Shown here piece by piece: positions 7,025 to 15,617 of a stretch of 30,628 nucleotides of DNA (position 1 is its first letter; the number at the start of each line of letters is the position of its first letter). The notes beneath the pieces were generated by a model. The model was given only the letters and a program-made list of their open reading frames with translations, was not told the origin of the DNA and ran no database searches. Source of the DNA: an uncultured Bacillus sp. (GTDB lineage Bacteria > Bacillota > Bacilli > Bacillales_B > DSM-18226); assembly GCF_946478885.1 (NCBI RefSeq), contig NZ_CAMLDX010000037.1:1-30628 (forward strand), in the 5' to 3' direction. Position numbers and translations under genes: made by a program.

Positions 7025-8380
7025 TTATGCTTTTACATTTTCCGGAGTATTTAAGATCAAATCCCTTTCATTATCGGCACTCACAGGTTCTTCCTGCTCA
7101 CTTGAGAAATTCTTCAGCTTACTTGTACCGATAAAGCCAAGAATGGATACAATCGCGATATAAAATCCAAGTGACCAAATCGTTCCTGTTGCCTGTATCA
7201 AATACGTACAGACCATTGGAGCGATACCTCCTGCAAAGATGGCAGGGATTTGCGTTCCCAATGAAGCACCACTATACCGTAACCGTGCTGGAAATGCCTG
7301 TGAAGCTAAAGCAGGAAGTGCACCTGTTTGCATACAGAATGGAAACATAGAAATGAGCATCGCAGCTGCAATGAGAACTTGAGTACCTGTACTAACGAAA
7401 CCAACAAATACAAATCCCCAAACAAACGTTACAACAATTCCCCTCATAAATAGACGTTTAATCCCCACTTTATCAGACAAATACCCAAAGAACGGGATTA
7501 AAATACATAATAAAAAGCTTGCTACGGTATTAACATTTATCATAAAGGACGAACTAACATTATAATTATTGATACTATAATTAATCAAAAATGTGGTATA
7601 GATGGTAAACGGTGTATGTTCTGCTAATTTAGCTAAACCTGTATAGAGAATCTGCTTAGGATGTTGTTTCATAACATCTACAACCGGTAATTTTGCAACG
7701 ACTTCACCTTCTTGGACTTTACGGAATGAAGGTGTTTCAATTATTTTTGTTCGGATAATAAGCCCTACTACCAAAAGGAATAAACTAGCTAAAAAGGGAA
7801 TTCTCCATCCCCAAACGTAGAAACTATCTCCTGCAAGAGTGATACACAAGCCTACAACTGCAGAAGATAGTAGCATCCCCGCTCCTACCCCTGCATTTGG
7901 GATACTTGCCATAAATCCTTGCTGCTTTTTCTTACCCCATTCCATTGATAATAAGATGGAGCCTGCCCATTCTCCTCCAACTCCAACCCCTTGAATTAAT
8001 CTCATTAACACAAGCAGGACGGGAGCCCCTATTCCAATCGTATCATAGCTAGGAATTAATCCCATCGCAGCGCTGCTCAAGCCCATCATCCATAAGGTGA
8101 TGATTAAGGCGTTTTTCCGTCCTATTCGATCACCAAAATGTCCAAAGATAATGGCTCCTATCGGTCTTGCTAAGAAACCAGTTGCAAAGGTCGCAAATGA
8201 CAGAATCGTTGCGATAAATGGATCTGAATTCGGAAAAAACAATTTCGGAAAAATGACAGCTGAAGCAGTAGCATAAAGTGAAAAGTCATACCATTCGATA
8301 ACCGCACCAGAGGTAGAACCAACAAGCGCTCTTCTTGCCATTTTTTTGTCTGAAACTTCATTGACATTCATACTAGACAT
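7025..8380 (-). CDS. MFS transporter, metabolite:H+ symporter (MHS) family
   Basis: A 451-residue, 12-segment major facilitator protein of the ProP/KgtP/ShiA group, importing small organic acids, zwitterions or related solutes with protons. Family marks are GAVIEWYDFSLYATASA in TM1 (30-46), the loop signature GHFGDRIGRKNALI after TM2 and RLIQGVGVGGEWAGS in TM4. A second half begins near LAEHTPFTIYTTFLINY and includes GYLSDKVGIKRL. The ATG has GGAGGTG about seven bases upstream. The substrate cannot be read from sequence. The M19-like gene downstream on the same strand hints at a peptide-like or N-acyl substrate. About 70 bases upstream an inverted pair TCCTGC/GCAGGA and an AT-rich TATAAT-containing stretch mark the promoter area. 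Confidence 0.9.
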   Translation of the reverse strand: MSSMNVNEVSDKKMARRALVGSTSGAVIEWYDFSLYATASAVIFPKLFFPNSDPFIATILSFATFATGFLARPIGAIIFGHFGDRIGRKNALIITLWMMGLSSAAMGLIPSYDTIGIGAPVLLVLMRLIQGVGVGGEWAGSILLSMEWGKKKQQGFMASIPNAGVGAGMLLSSAVVGLCITLAGDSFYVWGWRIPFLASLFLLVVGLIIRTKIIETPSFRKVQEGEVVAKLPVVDVMKQHPKQILYTGLAKLAEHTPFTIYTTFLINYSINNYNVSSSFMINVNTVASFLLCILIPFFGYLSDKVGIKRLFMRGIVVTFVWGFVFVGFVSTGTQVLIAAAMLISMFPFCMQTGALPALASQAFPARLRYSGASLGTQIPAIFAGGIAPMVCTYLIQATGTIWSLGFYIAIVSILGFIGTSKLKNFSSEQEEPVSADNERDLILNTPENVKA

Positions 8381-8918
8381 TAGTTACACCTCCGAAAAAT
8401 AATAGAATGTTAGGAAAAACGGCATATTGCTTTATGAGCAGTGACCTTTCTTTTCCTGCAAGAAAAACACCTTGAAGTATGATTGAATAGATGTTTTCAC
8501 CTCTTTTCACTATGAAAATATTATAAACAAATTATACTGAAAATTAGGTCTTTTTGTATCCTGCCTATTCTGCAGGAAAAATCATATTATTCTATACTGT
8601 TATGCTAGTAAGCTAGTTCTTAAACCCTATAAAAACAGTCTATCTTAACAACTAATAGACCACATTGGAGTTTGTTCATCCTTCTTTCTTAATCGTTTGA
8701 GTAGCTAACTGATGTTGAAAATGAAATCTTAGAAAAAGCTTTTCTATCTGCGGATAAAGAAAAATAACCATCAGGTCTAAAAAGCGACCATAATCAGCAT
8801 CCCGATTCCAACTGGAACGTTGAAAAGATTGTTGTCAACTTATTTTAGATTTGTCATAAAAATTTCATTTTTTGCGTTTATGATGGAATTAATAAATCAG
8901 TTAAAGGTGGAATTTATA

Positions 8919-9017
8919 ATGATGGAAACTATGGAACGAATGAATTTTGTGTTTAAAGGTGTCGGTCTAGTAATTGTAGTTGGAGTGGTTGTATTATTTG
9001 GAAGTTTACTTGGGTAG
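8919..9017 (+). CDS. Putative 32-residue single-pass membrane peptide
   Basis: ATG-ATG with AAAGGTGG eight bases upstream opens a frame of 32 residues. A short acidic start (MMETMERMNF) precedes one strongly hydrophobic helix (VGLVIVVGVVVLFGSLLG) reaching the C-terminus. The longer in-frame opening at 8820 lacks a ribosome binding site. Its otherwise gene-free surroundings (8381-9330) also hold a short frame ending ILEKAFLSADKEK at about 8720-8767 that looks like a gene remnant, and the hairpin at 9141-9181. Tiny hydrophobic proteins of this kind are common in bacilli, but I cannot assign this one. Confidence 0.5.
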   Translation: MMETMERMNFVFKGVGLVIVVGVVVLFGSLLG

Positions 9018-9140
9018 ATTAGAGTATTTCATTGATGGAAGCAGTATGAACAGGACTAGAGATTAAACCGACAAAATGCCGATATTATACGCTAACGAAA
9101 ATAGGGCCGTGCAGTGCAGCCCACGTGGTTCAATGGTTTT

Positions 9141-9181
9141 TACCCTAAAACGGACGGAGTCATGCTGTCCGTTTTAGGGTA
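9141..9181. terminator. Perfect 15-bp hairpin, probable bidirectional terminator
   Basis: TACCCTAAAACGGAC (9141-9155) and GTCCGTTTTAGGGTA (9167-9181) are exact inverted copies with an 11-base loop. They are flanked by TTTTT on the left and AAATAAAAA on the right. It lies between the small membrane peptide frame (plus) and the 3' end of the HtrA gene (minus), where convergent transcripts would stop. Confidence 0.6.
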
Positions 9182-9330
9182 AATAAAAACGCTAAACTTC
9201 AGGGATTCGGGAACAGAGTCCCTAATTATGATGTTTGATTCAAAATCTCAAGCTAGTTTAAGATCATGTTCCCCCGTTATTTGACTATATTAATCTAGCA
9301 GCGAGGTCATTCTCATGGAAAGTATCCGCC

Positions 9331-10584
9331 TTATTCCAACGTACTTCCTGTGCTAGTCAAAGTTAATTTAATTGTCTTCTTGCTATCTCCCCGGTAAATT
9401 TCCAATGTAATAGTATCTCCCGGTTTAAGCTCGTTATAGAGGTATTTCCTTAAATCATTCGATGTGGTTACTCCATGGTCATTAATTGAAACAATGACGT
9501 CCTGGGTCTGTAAGCCTGCTTTGGCAGCAGCAGAGTTCGGATCAACACTCGTGACCATAACCCCACCTTCGATATTTTTTGGAAGATTTTGTACATATTG
9601 CTGCGGGATTTCATCAAGGCTTGCCAAGCCTACACCAATATATGGACGTTCAACCTGACCATTTTCGATAATTTCGTTGATTATGGACACAACATCATTG
9701 CTTGGAATAGCAAACCCTAATCCTTCTACATCATCTTCGGATATTTTCAGGCTATTAATCCCAATGACCTGTCCCGCAGTATTGATCAAAGCTCCACCGC
9801 TGTTTCCTGGATTGATCGCTGCATCTGTTTGGATAACATTTAGATCCCAAGCACCGGCCGATGTTGAAACAGACACTGTTCTATCGACTGCACTGACAAT
9901 CCCTTGTGTCACTGTATTTGATAAATCAAGCCCAAGCGGATTTCCAATGGCCACAACCTGATCCCCAGCCCTGAGAAGACTGGAATCGCCGAACCCTAAG
10001 GCAGAGACAGCATATTTGGCATCTATTTTTAAAACGGCTAAGTCTGTTAAAGCATCGGCCCCAATGACTTCTGCTGTTGTTTTCTCTCCCCCATAAACGG
10101 TAATTTCCAGTTTCTCCGCACCTTCAATCACGTGATTATTTGTGACAATAAAGGCATGATCACCATCAATTTTAAAGACAACCCCAGTTCCGGTACCACT
10201 TTCGACTGTGTCGGATCCACTTGTATTGGTATTAGGAAATTCTCTCCCTTGTGTCTGTTTTTGCTTATTGACAATCCCGACTATCGCCTTCGAAGCTCCC
10301 TCTACTATATCAGCAACAGATCCGGATGAATCTGATTTTGTTTTTTGTACGGTTACAGCACCGGATGAACTGCTGTTTCCGGCTGTTTCAGACACTGGTT
10401 TATCTTCTTTTAGCAATAAATCAGTCAAACCATCCACTTGCGGGACAACTGCCAACGTTAGAAGGGAGCCGATAATCCCTCCCGAAAGAGCTGTCGCCAT
10501 GCCTTTCATCCATGTTTTTTCTCTTTTTTTCTGCGGCTTTTTTGGTTCCTCCTCAATGGAAATATTCTCGTTCAAGTCATTCAT
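9331..10584 (-). CDS. HtrA-type membrane-anchored serine protease with PDZ domain
   Basis: A 417-residue trypsin-like quality-control protease acting outside the membrane. A charged cytoplasmic N-terminus is followed by one transmembrane helix (about 29-48, ATALSGGIIGSLLTLAVV) and a Ser/Thr-rich linker. The protease domain (about 93-300) has the triad His151 (VTNNHVIEG), Asp181 (LTDLAVLKI) and Ser262 (NPGNSGGALIN). One PDZ domain covers about 315-410, with IGVGLA and GLQTQDVIVSI. The start at MNDLNEN is chosen because AGGAGG sits seven bases upstream; a further 69 bases of open frame upstream is probably leader. Bacilli have three paralogues (HtrA, HtrB, YyxA) and I cannot say which this is. 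In B. subtilis htrA and htrB answer to CssRS; degenerate 11-bp-spaced T-rich repeats upstream are noted under findings. Confidence 0.92.
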   Translation of the reverse strand: MNDLNENISIEEEPKKPQKKREKTWMKGMATALSGGIIGSLLTLAVVPQVDGLTDLLLKEDKPVSETAGNSSSSGAVTVQKTKSDSSGSVADIVEGASKAIVGIVNKQKQTQGREFPNTNTSGSDTVESGTGTGVVFKIDGDHAFIVTNNHVIEGAEKLEITVYGGEKTTAEVIGADALTDLAVLKIDAKYAVSALGFGDSSLLRAGDQVVAIGNPLGLDLSNTVTQGIVSAVDRTVSVSTSAGAWDLNVIQTDAAINPGNSGGALINTAGQVIGINSLKISEDDVEGLGFAIPSNDVVSIINEIIENGQVERPYIGVGLASLDEIPQQYVQNLPKNIEGGVMVTSVDPNSAAAKAGLQTQDVIVSINDHGVTTSNDLRKYLYNELKPGDTITLEIYRGDSKKTIKLTLTSTGSTLE

Positions 10585-10714
10585 ACCTATTCCTCCTATG
10601 ATTAAAGTTCTATTTGTCGAATATGGATAAACGATCTTTATTACCCATATCATAATGAAGAATTATGAATAAACTATTAACAATCTTTTAATAGAGAAAG
10701 AAATCCTTTCAAAT

Positions 10715-10752
10715 AACAAAACGGAGCTACCTAAAGGCAACTCCGTTTTGTT
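10715..10752. terminator. Rho-independent terminator of the rhodanese gene
   Basis: AACAAAACGGAG (10715-10726) and CTCCGTTTTGTT (10741-10752) form a perfect 12-bp stem with a 14-base loop. It lies 23 bases past the rhodanese stop and upstream of the protease gene promoter. The A/T-rich stem base serves as a T tract in either direction. Confidence 0.8.
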
Positions 10753-10775
10753 CATGATAAGTAAATCAATCCTGC

Positions 10776-11072
10776 TTATTCAACCCTCCCTTTCCAAGCA
10801 AGCATTCCATCATCCATATTTGTTACTTTAAATCCCTGACTTTCTAAAAAGCTTCCGGCAAAGGAACTTCTGTTGCCTGAACGGCAGACAAGGATATATT
10901 CTTTATTCTTATGTAATTCACCGATACGTGATTCAATCATCCCTAGCGGAATATGTATGGCTCCGGGAATCCTGCCCTCTGCTACTTCATCCTTCTCCCG
11001 GACATCTAGTAAATTCAACTGTTCTCCAGCTTCCAATTTTTCTTGAACTTCCTCTGCAGTTAAGTGTTCCAT
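10776..11072 (-). CDS. Single-domain rhodanese-like sulfurtransferase
   Basis: A 98-residue cytoplasmic rhodanese domain, the whole protein being one fold (about 3-97). Landmarks are NLLDVREKDEVAEGRIPGAIHIPLG and the active-site loop VCRSGNRS with Cys63, which would carry a persulfide. The loop length is that of sulfurtransferases rather than Cdc25-type phosphatases. The protein ends with MLAWKGRVE after the usual N-M-x-x-G-M-x-x-W signature. It is monocistronic, with a strong terminator close behind, and its substrate is unknown. Related small rhodaneses in bacilli include YqhL and YtwF. Confidence 0.9.
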   Translation of the reverse strand: MEHLTAEEVQEKLEAGEQLNLLDVREKDEVAEGRIPGAIHIPLGMIESRIGELHKNKEYILVCRSGNRSSFAGSFLESQGFKVTNMDDGMLAWKGRVE

Positions 11073-11236
11073 ACTCTTTCCCCCTCGTTTGTATCAAACT
11101 TGCTTTGTTCATTATTTTCCTAAATGAGCTTGCCCACACTCTGTAAAATATCAGTGATAGGAACGAAATACAAGCAGTTTGCTTGGGAAAATGATAATGA
11201 GCAAAGCCGGGAAATTTTTATCATCGAATCAGCCAT

Positions 11237-13426
11237 TTAGCTTTTCGCTGAATTTTTTTGTCTGCTGTCCGCAAATTCCATCCGCCAGCTGAAATATTCA
11301 TTATCCGCATTTTTCTCATATTTTAACAGGGCATCAAACTTATTGCCTTTTTTGCTCTTCAGCCCCTTTACTAATACCACTCCGTTTTTTAACAATGTCT
11401 TGACCATCGTTTTTGTCGGTTTTTTCTTCATCGAAGCTAAAAACTTATCATTTTTCCATATCGTAAACTTACAACCGTTTTTCCAATTGCTGCAACCGAA
11501 TCCTTTTTGCCCTTCAATAATTCCATGACCGCAGAGCGGGCATTTCCCCAGAACTTCCACTGTTTTCTTTACCGCAGTCACTTCGTTAATGACGATATCT
11601 TGTTCATTTTTAATGGTCTCTACTGATTTTGACATAAAATCAAAGATGAGCTGTAAAAACTCTTTTTTACTAAAGTTTCTTTTTTCTATATCAAATAATG
11701 ATTTTTCAAGGCGTCCCGTAAACTCCAAGTCAAATAAATCTTTTACTGGAAATATTTCGACAAGCCTCCTACCTAAATTTGTGCATAACAGATTTTTATT
11801 TTGCATCTCAATATAGCCTACATCTTTTAACTTTTTGATGGTTTCTGCACGTGTAGCCGGCGTCCCAATACTAAAGCCGCTCAAAATAGCACGCAATTTT
11901 TCTTCGTTTTCACCATCACTATCATAGTTTTTCCCTGCTGTTTCCATTACTCTCAGTAACGTTTTTTCAGTGTGATGTTTAGGTGGCTTAGTAACATGAG
12001 ACTCAATTTCATGCTTGAGCAAATCTACCTGATCATTGACTTGAACAAGTGGCAAAATCGTATCTTTCGATTGCACTTTCTCTACCTTTTTCCATCCCTC
12101 TACAAGTTGCACTTTTCCCTTCGAAATAAATAGGCCTTTTAAATCGGCGTTATTAATTTTCGTTTCGATTCTCGTTTCTTCATATTCTGCAACAGGCATA
12201 AACTGCATGATAAAGCGATTTTTTATGGCTTGATAAACTTGCGCTTCATCTGTAGACAACTGTTTAGGTTTTAAATAAGTCGGAACAATAGCACTATGGC
12301 TTTCAACTTTTGAGTTATCAAATATTCTTCTCGACTTCACAAACTTAATTTCATCTTTATACGGAAGGTCTGCAGCCAGCGTTTCTAACACCTTGGCTGT
12401 TTTACCAACAAGGCTCTCTTCTAAGGCTATACTCGCTGTACGAGGATACGTGATGAACTTTTTCTCGTACAAAGATTGAGCTACTTTTAATACTTTATCA
12501 GACGTCCAGCCCTTGTATTTATTCGTAATGTATCCTTGTAAATTAGAAAGATTAAATAAATAAGGGGGGTACTCATTTTTCTTCTGCACCTGTTTATCAC
12601 TGACAAATGCGCATTTATCGATTAAAAATTGTTGAATGGCCTCTAATGTTTCCTTACTCTTAAATTTATCTTCTTTTCCCTCGATATAGGTTCCTTCATA
12701 TTCCTGTTCATCTTGGGTTTTAAATGTAGCCTGAAGTTTATAATAATTTTCCGGAACAAAATTTTCAATTTCTTTATCGCGGTCATAGATAATCTTTAAG
12801 GTCGGTAGTAATACCCGACCAATATTTAAAGCCTTCCCCTTCCCTTTTTGATATTTAAGGGTAGCCACTGATGTTAAGTTTATGCCGATTACCCAGTCTG
12901 CCCATTGACGGCTGACTCCGGCATCTTGTAAAGGTTTGAGTTCTGTATTTGGCTTAATATTCTCTAGCCCTCTCAACACCTCAGCAGGAGTCCATTCATT
13001 CAACAGTAAACGATAAACGGGCTTTTCTGTTTTTAAATTGTAAATGATACTATCTCCAATTACTTGTCCTTCTCTATCATAGTCACATGCCGAAATTATA
13101 TAGTCGACGTCGTTCCTTTGCATTAAAAACCGGATCGTCCTCAATTGTTTTCGGGCACCCATATCTTGCTTATCCCTATTTCTCGGATCACTTTTCACTT
13201 TATATTTAAATGCTTGAGGAATAAATGGAAAGTTCTCCATTTTCCATATAGACATTTTTTCATCATAATCTTTTGCATCATAAAGCTGAAGCAAATGACC
13301 AAATGCCCATGTAACAACATAGCCATTCCCTTCAAAATAACCATCCTGTCGATTTTTTATTTTAAGCGCATCTGCAATATTCCTAGATACAGAAGGCTTT
13401 TCTGCTAAAATTAAAACGCATCCCAT
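11237..13426 (-). CDS. topB: DNA topoisomerase III (type IA)
   Basis: A 729-residue type IA topoisomerase that cuts and passes single strands, used to decatenate replication and recombination intermediates. The Toprim domain (about 3-145) has ILAEKPSVSRNIADAL and the acidic triad region SACDYDREGQVIG (Asp115, Asp117). The catalytic tyrosine is Tyr327 in KKFITYPRTAS. Further core motifs are GVSRQWADWVIGINLT (170-185), IGRVLLPTL and GFSIGTPATRAETI. One C-terminal zinc-ribbon-like cysteine cluster (CPLCGHG...GCSNWKNGC, about 630-657) and a basic tail follow. Length agrees with B. subtilis TopB (727). It stands alone between a rhodanese gene and an intergenic stretch, with a GGAG about 11 bases before the ATG. 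Some bacilli carry two TopB paralogues, so this may not be the principal copy. Confidence 0.94.
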   Translation of the reverse strand: MGCVLILAEKPSVSRNIADALKIKNRQDGYFEGNGYVVTWAFGHLLQLYDAKDYDEKMSIWKMENFPFIPQAFKYKVKSDPRNRDKQDMGARKQLRTIRFLMQRNDVDYIISACDYDREGQVIGDSIIYNLKTEKPVYRLLLNEWTPAEVLRGLENIKPNTELKPLQDAGVSRQWADWVIGINLTSVATLKYQKGKGKALNIGRVLLPTLKIIYDRDKEIENFVPENYYKLQATFKTQDEQEYEGTYIEGKEDKFKSKETLEAIQQFLIDKCAFVSDKQVQKKNEYPPYLFNLSNLQGYITNKYKGWTSDKVLKVAQSLYEKKFITYPRTASIALEESLVGKTAKVLETLAADLPYKDEIKFVKSRRIFDNSKVESHSAIVPTYLKPKQLSTDEAQVYQAIKNRFIMQFMPVAEYEETRIETKINNADLKGLFISKGKVQLVEGWKKVEKVQSKDTILPLVQVNDQVDLLKHEIESHVTKPPKHHTEKTLLRVMETAGKNYDSDGENEEKLRAILSGFSIGTPATRAETIKKLKDVGYIEMQNKNLLCTNLGRRLVEIFPVKDLFDLEFTGRLEKSLFDIEKRNFSKKEFLQLIFDFMSKSVETIKNEQDIVINEVTAVKKTVEVLGKCPLCGHGIIEGQKGFGCSNWKNGCKFTIWKNDKFLASMKKKPTKTMVKTLLKNGVVLVKGLKSKKGNKFDALLKYEKNADNEYFSWRMEFADSRQKNSAKS

Positions 13427-13753
13427 TTTGAAGTCACACTCCTTTACTCCAAATTTTATTCTTTTAAAAGATCGAACAAGTGAGCGACATTCGAACTTTC
13501 TACATTATACCACCATTCTTTATTCTGATTATCATATCGGTCTTCCTGCAAATGATATAAATAGTTTTTACACCTTTGTTGACAGTCAACATTTAATGAC
13601 GACCAATAAAAATAAAGGATCTGCGGAAAATCTGACCATTTTGTTGGGAACCAGAGTCTCCAATTATGAAGTTTATTTGCTTTTTATGCAGGAAAACGAG
13701 CATTATTTTCGAATAGAAAGTGAATAAGATGAAGTGAAGGAGAGAAAATTGAA
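13427..13753. other. Intergenic stretch without a supported gene
   Basis: This interval between topB (minus) and the YbaK-type gene (plus) must hold both promoters. An open plus-strand frame from 13428 has no ribosome binding site and no recognisable product. At 13646-13670 lies GGGAACCAGAGTCTCC-AATTATGAA, similar to 9209-9232 (see findings). The ribosome binding site of the next gene (GAAGGAG) is at its right end. Confidence 0.5.
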
Positions 13754-14173
13754 ATGAGTCCATATGATTTAAAAATAAAAGAATATTTAAATGATGCTAA
13801 AATAAACGCAGAGCATTTAATTTTGAACGAATCTTGTCATTCTGTTGAAGAGGCAGCAAAAGCTGTTCATGCGTGTAAAGAAGAATTTGTAAAAAATATT
13901 TGTATGATAGATCAAAATGAAAATTTAATCGTAGCCATTGTAAAAGGGGAAGATCGTGCCAGTACATCTAGAGTAAGTAAGATTTTAAATATTGCACGAC
14001 CACGGTTAGCAACGGAAACTGAGGTATTAGAAAGAACTGGTTATCCAGCGGGAGGGGTACCTTCTTTTAGTTATTGCGCTAAATTTTTAATTGATCCTAG
14101 AGTAACAGAAATGACTTATGTATTTACCGGAGGAGGTTCACCCACTCAAAACATACGGTTATTTGTCATGTAA
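13754..14173 (+). CDS. YbaK/EbsC-family aminoacyl-tRNA deacylase-like protein
   Basis: A 139-residue protein of the YbaK/ProX editing family, which hydrolyses mischarged aminoacyl-tRNA in trans (e.g. Cys-tRNAPro). Family marks are the conserved lysine in LIVAIVKGEDRAS (Lys64), the glycine-rich GYPAGGVPSFSY (about 105-116) and the closing VFTGGGSP. The last part is short: family members usually run about 10-20 residues past this Gly-rich motif, whereas this one stops at TQNIRLFVM. A frameshift or natural truncation near 14160 is possible but the catalytic region is intact. GAAGGAG lies 11 bases before the ATG. It faces fabHB, convergent, with an A/T hairpin between them. Confidence 0.85.
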   Translation: MSPYDLKIKEYLNDAKINAEHLILNESCHSVEEAAKAVHACKEEFVKNICMIDQNENLIVAIVKGEDRASTSRVSKILNIARPRLATETEVLERTGYPAGGVPSFSYCAKFLIDPRVTEMTYVFTGGGSPTQNIRLFVM

Positions 14174-14233
14174 AAAAAATGATGGTTTCAGATTGAATAT
14201 CTGTCATTTCATATAACATTTCAGCTTTAACAT

Positions 14234-14256
14234 AAAGAAAAAGCACATTTTTCTTT
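14234..14256. terminator. A/T-rich hairpin between convergent genes
   Basis: AAAGAAAAA (14234-14242) and TTTTTCTTT (14248-14256) are perfect inverted copies around GCACA. They lie between the YbaK-type gene and fabHB. Low GC makes it a weak terminator. A second possible hairpin, CAGAT-TGAAT-ATCTG, is near 14190. Confidence 0.4.
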
Positions 14257-14273
14257 GGAATGAGAATAGCATC

Positions 14274-15263
14274 CTACTTTGTTATGTTCCACGTTAGTAT
14301 GAGGCCTAAATGTGTAAGCCCTCCTCCAAAACCATATAGTAATAAAGTATCTCCATATTGGACTTTCCCATCTTCTATTCCAAGATTTAATGCTAATGGA
14401 ATCGAAGCAGATGAGGTATTTCCAAAATACTTCATACTAGTTAATGTTTTTTCCATGGAAAATCCAGATTTTTCACATATTGATTCAATCATCCTTAGAT
14501 TAGCACTATGCGGTATAAACCAATTAATATCCTCTACGTTTAATCCTGTCTTGAGCAATAATTGTTGTATTCCAATCGGCAAAGTTCGAGATGCCCATTT
14601 ATAAATTTCCCTTCCATTCTGAACCATTTTTCCAGTTGTATTTAAAGGTTTTCCACCCATAGTAGTTGCAAAGGTTGTTCTATAAACATTAATGCCGCCA
14701 TCACCATTTGTTCCCATATGACTAGCAAGGAAACTAGGGTTTTCCTTATCATATTCGACTAACGCAGCACCAGCACCGTCCCCAAATAGAATACAAGTCG
14801 CCCTATCCTTATAGTCAGTTACTTTTGATAAAGTCTCAGTTGCAACAACCAGAATCTTTTTATGTGCCTCGGCTGTAATTAAATTGTTAGCCAGGTGTAG
14901 AGCATATGCAAACCCTGCGCATGTGGCATTTAAATCAAAAGCCCCGGTACAAGGAATATTAAAATGACTCTGAATCTGACATGCCACACTAGGAAATGCG
15001 TAATCAGGAGTTGTAGTTGCTACAATAATACAATCAACATCTTCCAAATCTTTTTTATATTTTTCCATTAAATTTTCAATAGCATTTATAGCTAAATTGG
15101 AAGCATATTCTTCATCTCCTGCAATTCTCCTTTCCTTCATACCGGTTCTCTGAACAATCCATTCATCATTAGTATCTATCATTTTTTCTAAGTCTTCATT
15201 TAATAATTTCTTTTGAGGAACATAGGTACCAATAGCTGTTATGCGGGCCTTAGAATGATTCAT
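14274..15263 (-). CDS. fabHB: 3-oxoacyl-[acyl-carrier-protein] synthase III, FabHB (YhfB) type
   Basis: A 329-residue KAS III that starts fatty-acid elongation by condensing a short (in bacilli often branched) acyl-CoA with malonyl-ACP. The thiolase-fold triad is complete: Cys115 in DLNATCAGFAYAL, His252 in FIPHSANLRM and Asn282 in YFGNTSSAS, with GFGGGLTHLG at the end. The sequence follows B. subtilis FabHB closely as remembered (IVQRTGM, TTPDYAFPS, GKMVQNGREIYKWA). The start is placed at MNHSKARITAIG because GAGGTG lies about eight bases upstream; an ATG 15 bases earlier overlaps that ribosome binding site. A FapR operator in the promoter ties it to malonyl-CoA-sensed lipid control. It is not beside fabF or other fab genes. 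Confidence 0.93.
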   Translation of the reverse strand: MNHSKARITAIGTYVPQKKLLNEDLEKMIDTNDEWIVQRTGMKERRIAGDEEYASNLAINAIENLMEKYKKDLEDVDCIIVATTTPDYAFPSVACQIQSHFNIPCTGAFDLNATCAGFAYALHLANNLITAEAHKKILVVATETLSKVTDYKDRATCILFGDGAGAALVEYDKENPSFLASHMGTNGDGGINVYRTTFATTMGGKPLNTTGKMVQNGREIYKWASRTLPIGIQQLLLKTGLNVEDINWFIPHSANLRMIESICEKSGFSMEKTLTSMKYFGNTSSASIPLALNLGIEDGKVQYGDTLLLYGFGGGLTHLGLILTWNITK

Positions 15264-15294
15264 CAGACTACACCTCATTTTCCCTTTTCTTCTT

Positions 15295-15326
15295 ATTATA
15301 CCATCTAGTATTAGTACCTGGTATAA
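15295..15326 (-). promoter_or_regulatory. FapR operator and -10 of fabHB
   Basis: TTAGTACCTGGTATAA (15311-15326) matches the FapR operator core (TTAGTACCTRRTACTAA type) with one changed half. A TATAAT -10 on the minus strand (15300-15295) is 10 bases downstream, so bound FapR would cover the -35 region. In B. subtilis fabHB (yhfB) belongs to the FapR regulon, which supports the reading. Confidence 0.8.
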
Positions 15327-15338
15327 AAAATAAGAAAA

Positions 15339-15596
15339 TTAAGTAAAATTAACCAATTTTTTGTCTTCAATGTCTTTATTTTCAGGAGGATTTATAGCTT
15401 TAAAGGTATTAAAGCATAAAAATCCCAATTCCTCATCTTGTACATGCCTCACGTTCCGATAAGGAGAATTTAATGCTTGAACGGAACTATCATCATTTAT
15501 TAGATCATTAAGCAAAAGTACCTGATTTGCAAACTTTGTTAACAGGTTAATTTCTGCTAATTTTTCATCTGCAAAAGCTAATGCATCGATAGCCAT
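15339..15596 (-). CDS. Unrecognised 85-residue ORF behind the cobalamin riboswitch
   Basis: Starting at the ATG (MAIDALAFADEKLAEIN), this frame encodes 85 residues. It is acidic, with no membrane segment or signal peptide, and ends ENKDIEDKKLVNFT. The TTG that would extend it upstream lies in the riboswitch exit. The ATG has no ribosome binding site, only pyrimidine-rich TATTTCCTACT before it. I recognise no family: it is not a corrinoid transporter, CobT/BtuR, MetE or NrdJ segment that I can identify. It could be a residue of a gene once controlled by the riboswitch. After its stop come 13 bases and then the FapR box. Confidence 0.4.
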   Translation of the reverse strand: MAIDALAFADEKLAEINLLTKFANQVLLLNDLINDDSSVQALNSPYRNVRHVQDEELGFLCFNTFKAINPPENKDIEDKKLVNFT

Positions 15597-15617
15597 AGTA
15601 GGAAATAAGCGCAAAAC

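Noticed and set aside
8445..8470. Sigma-54-like GG-N10-GC (GGTGTTTTTCTTGC) before the MFS gene on the minus strand
   Set aside because: Only the GG and TTGC match; the CA of the -24 element is absent and no sigma-54 activator is near.
13428..13727. 99-codon plus-strand frame
   Set aside because: No ribosome binding site and no family resemblance; begins against the topB start.
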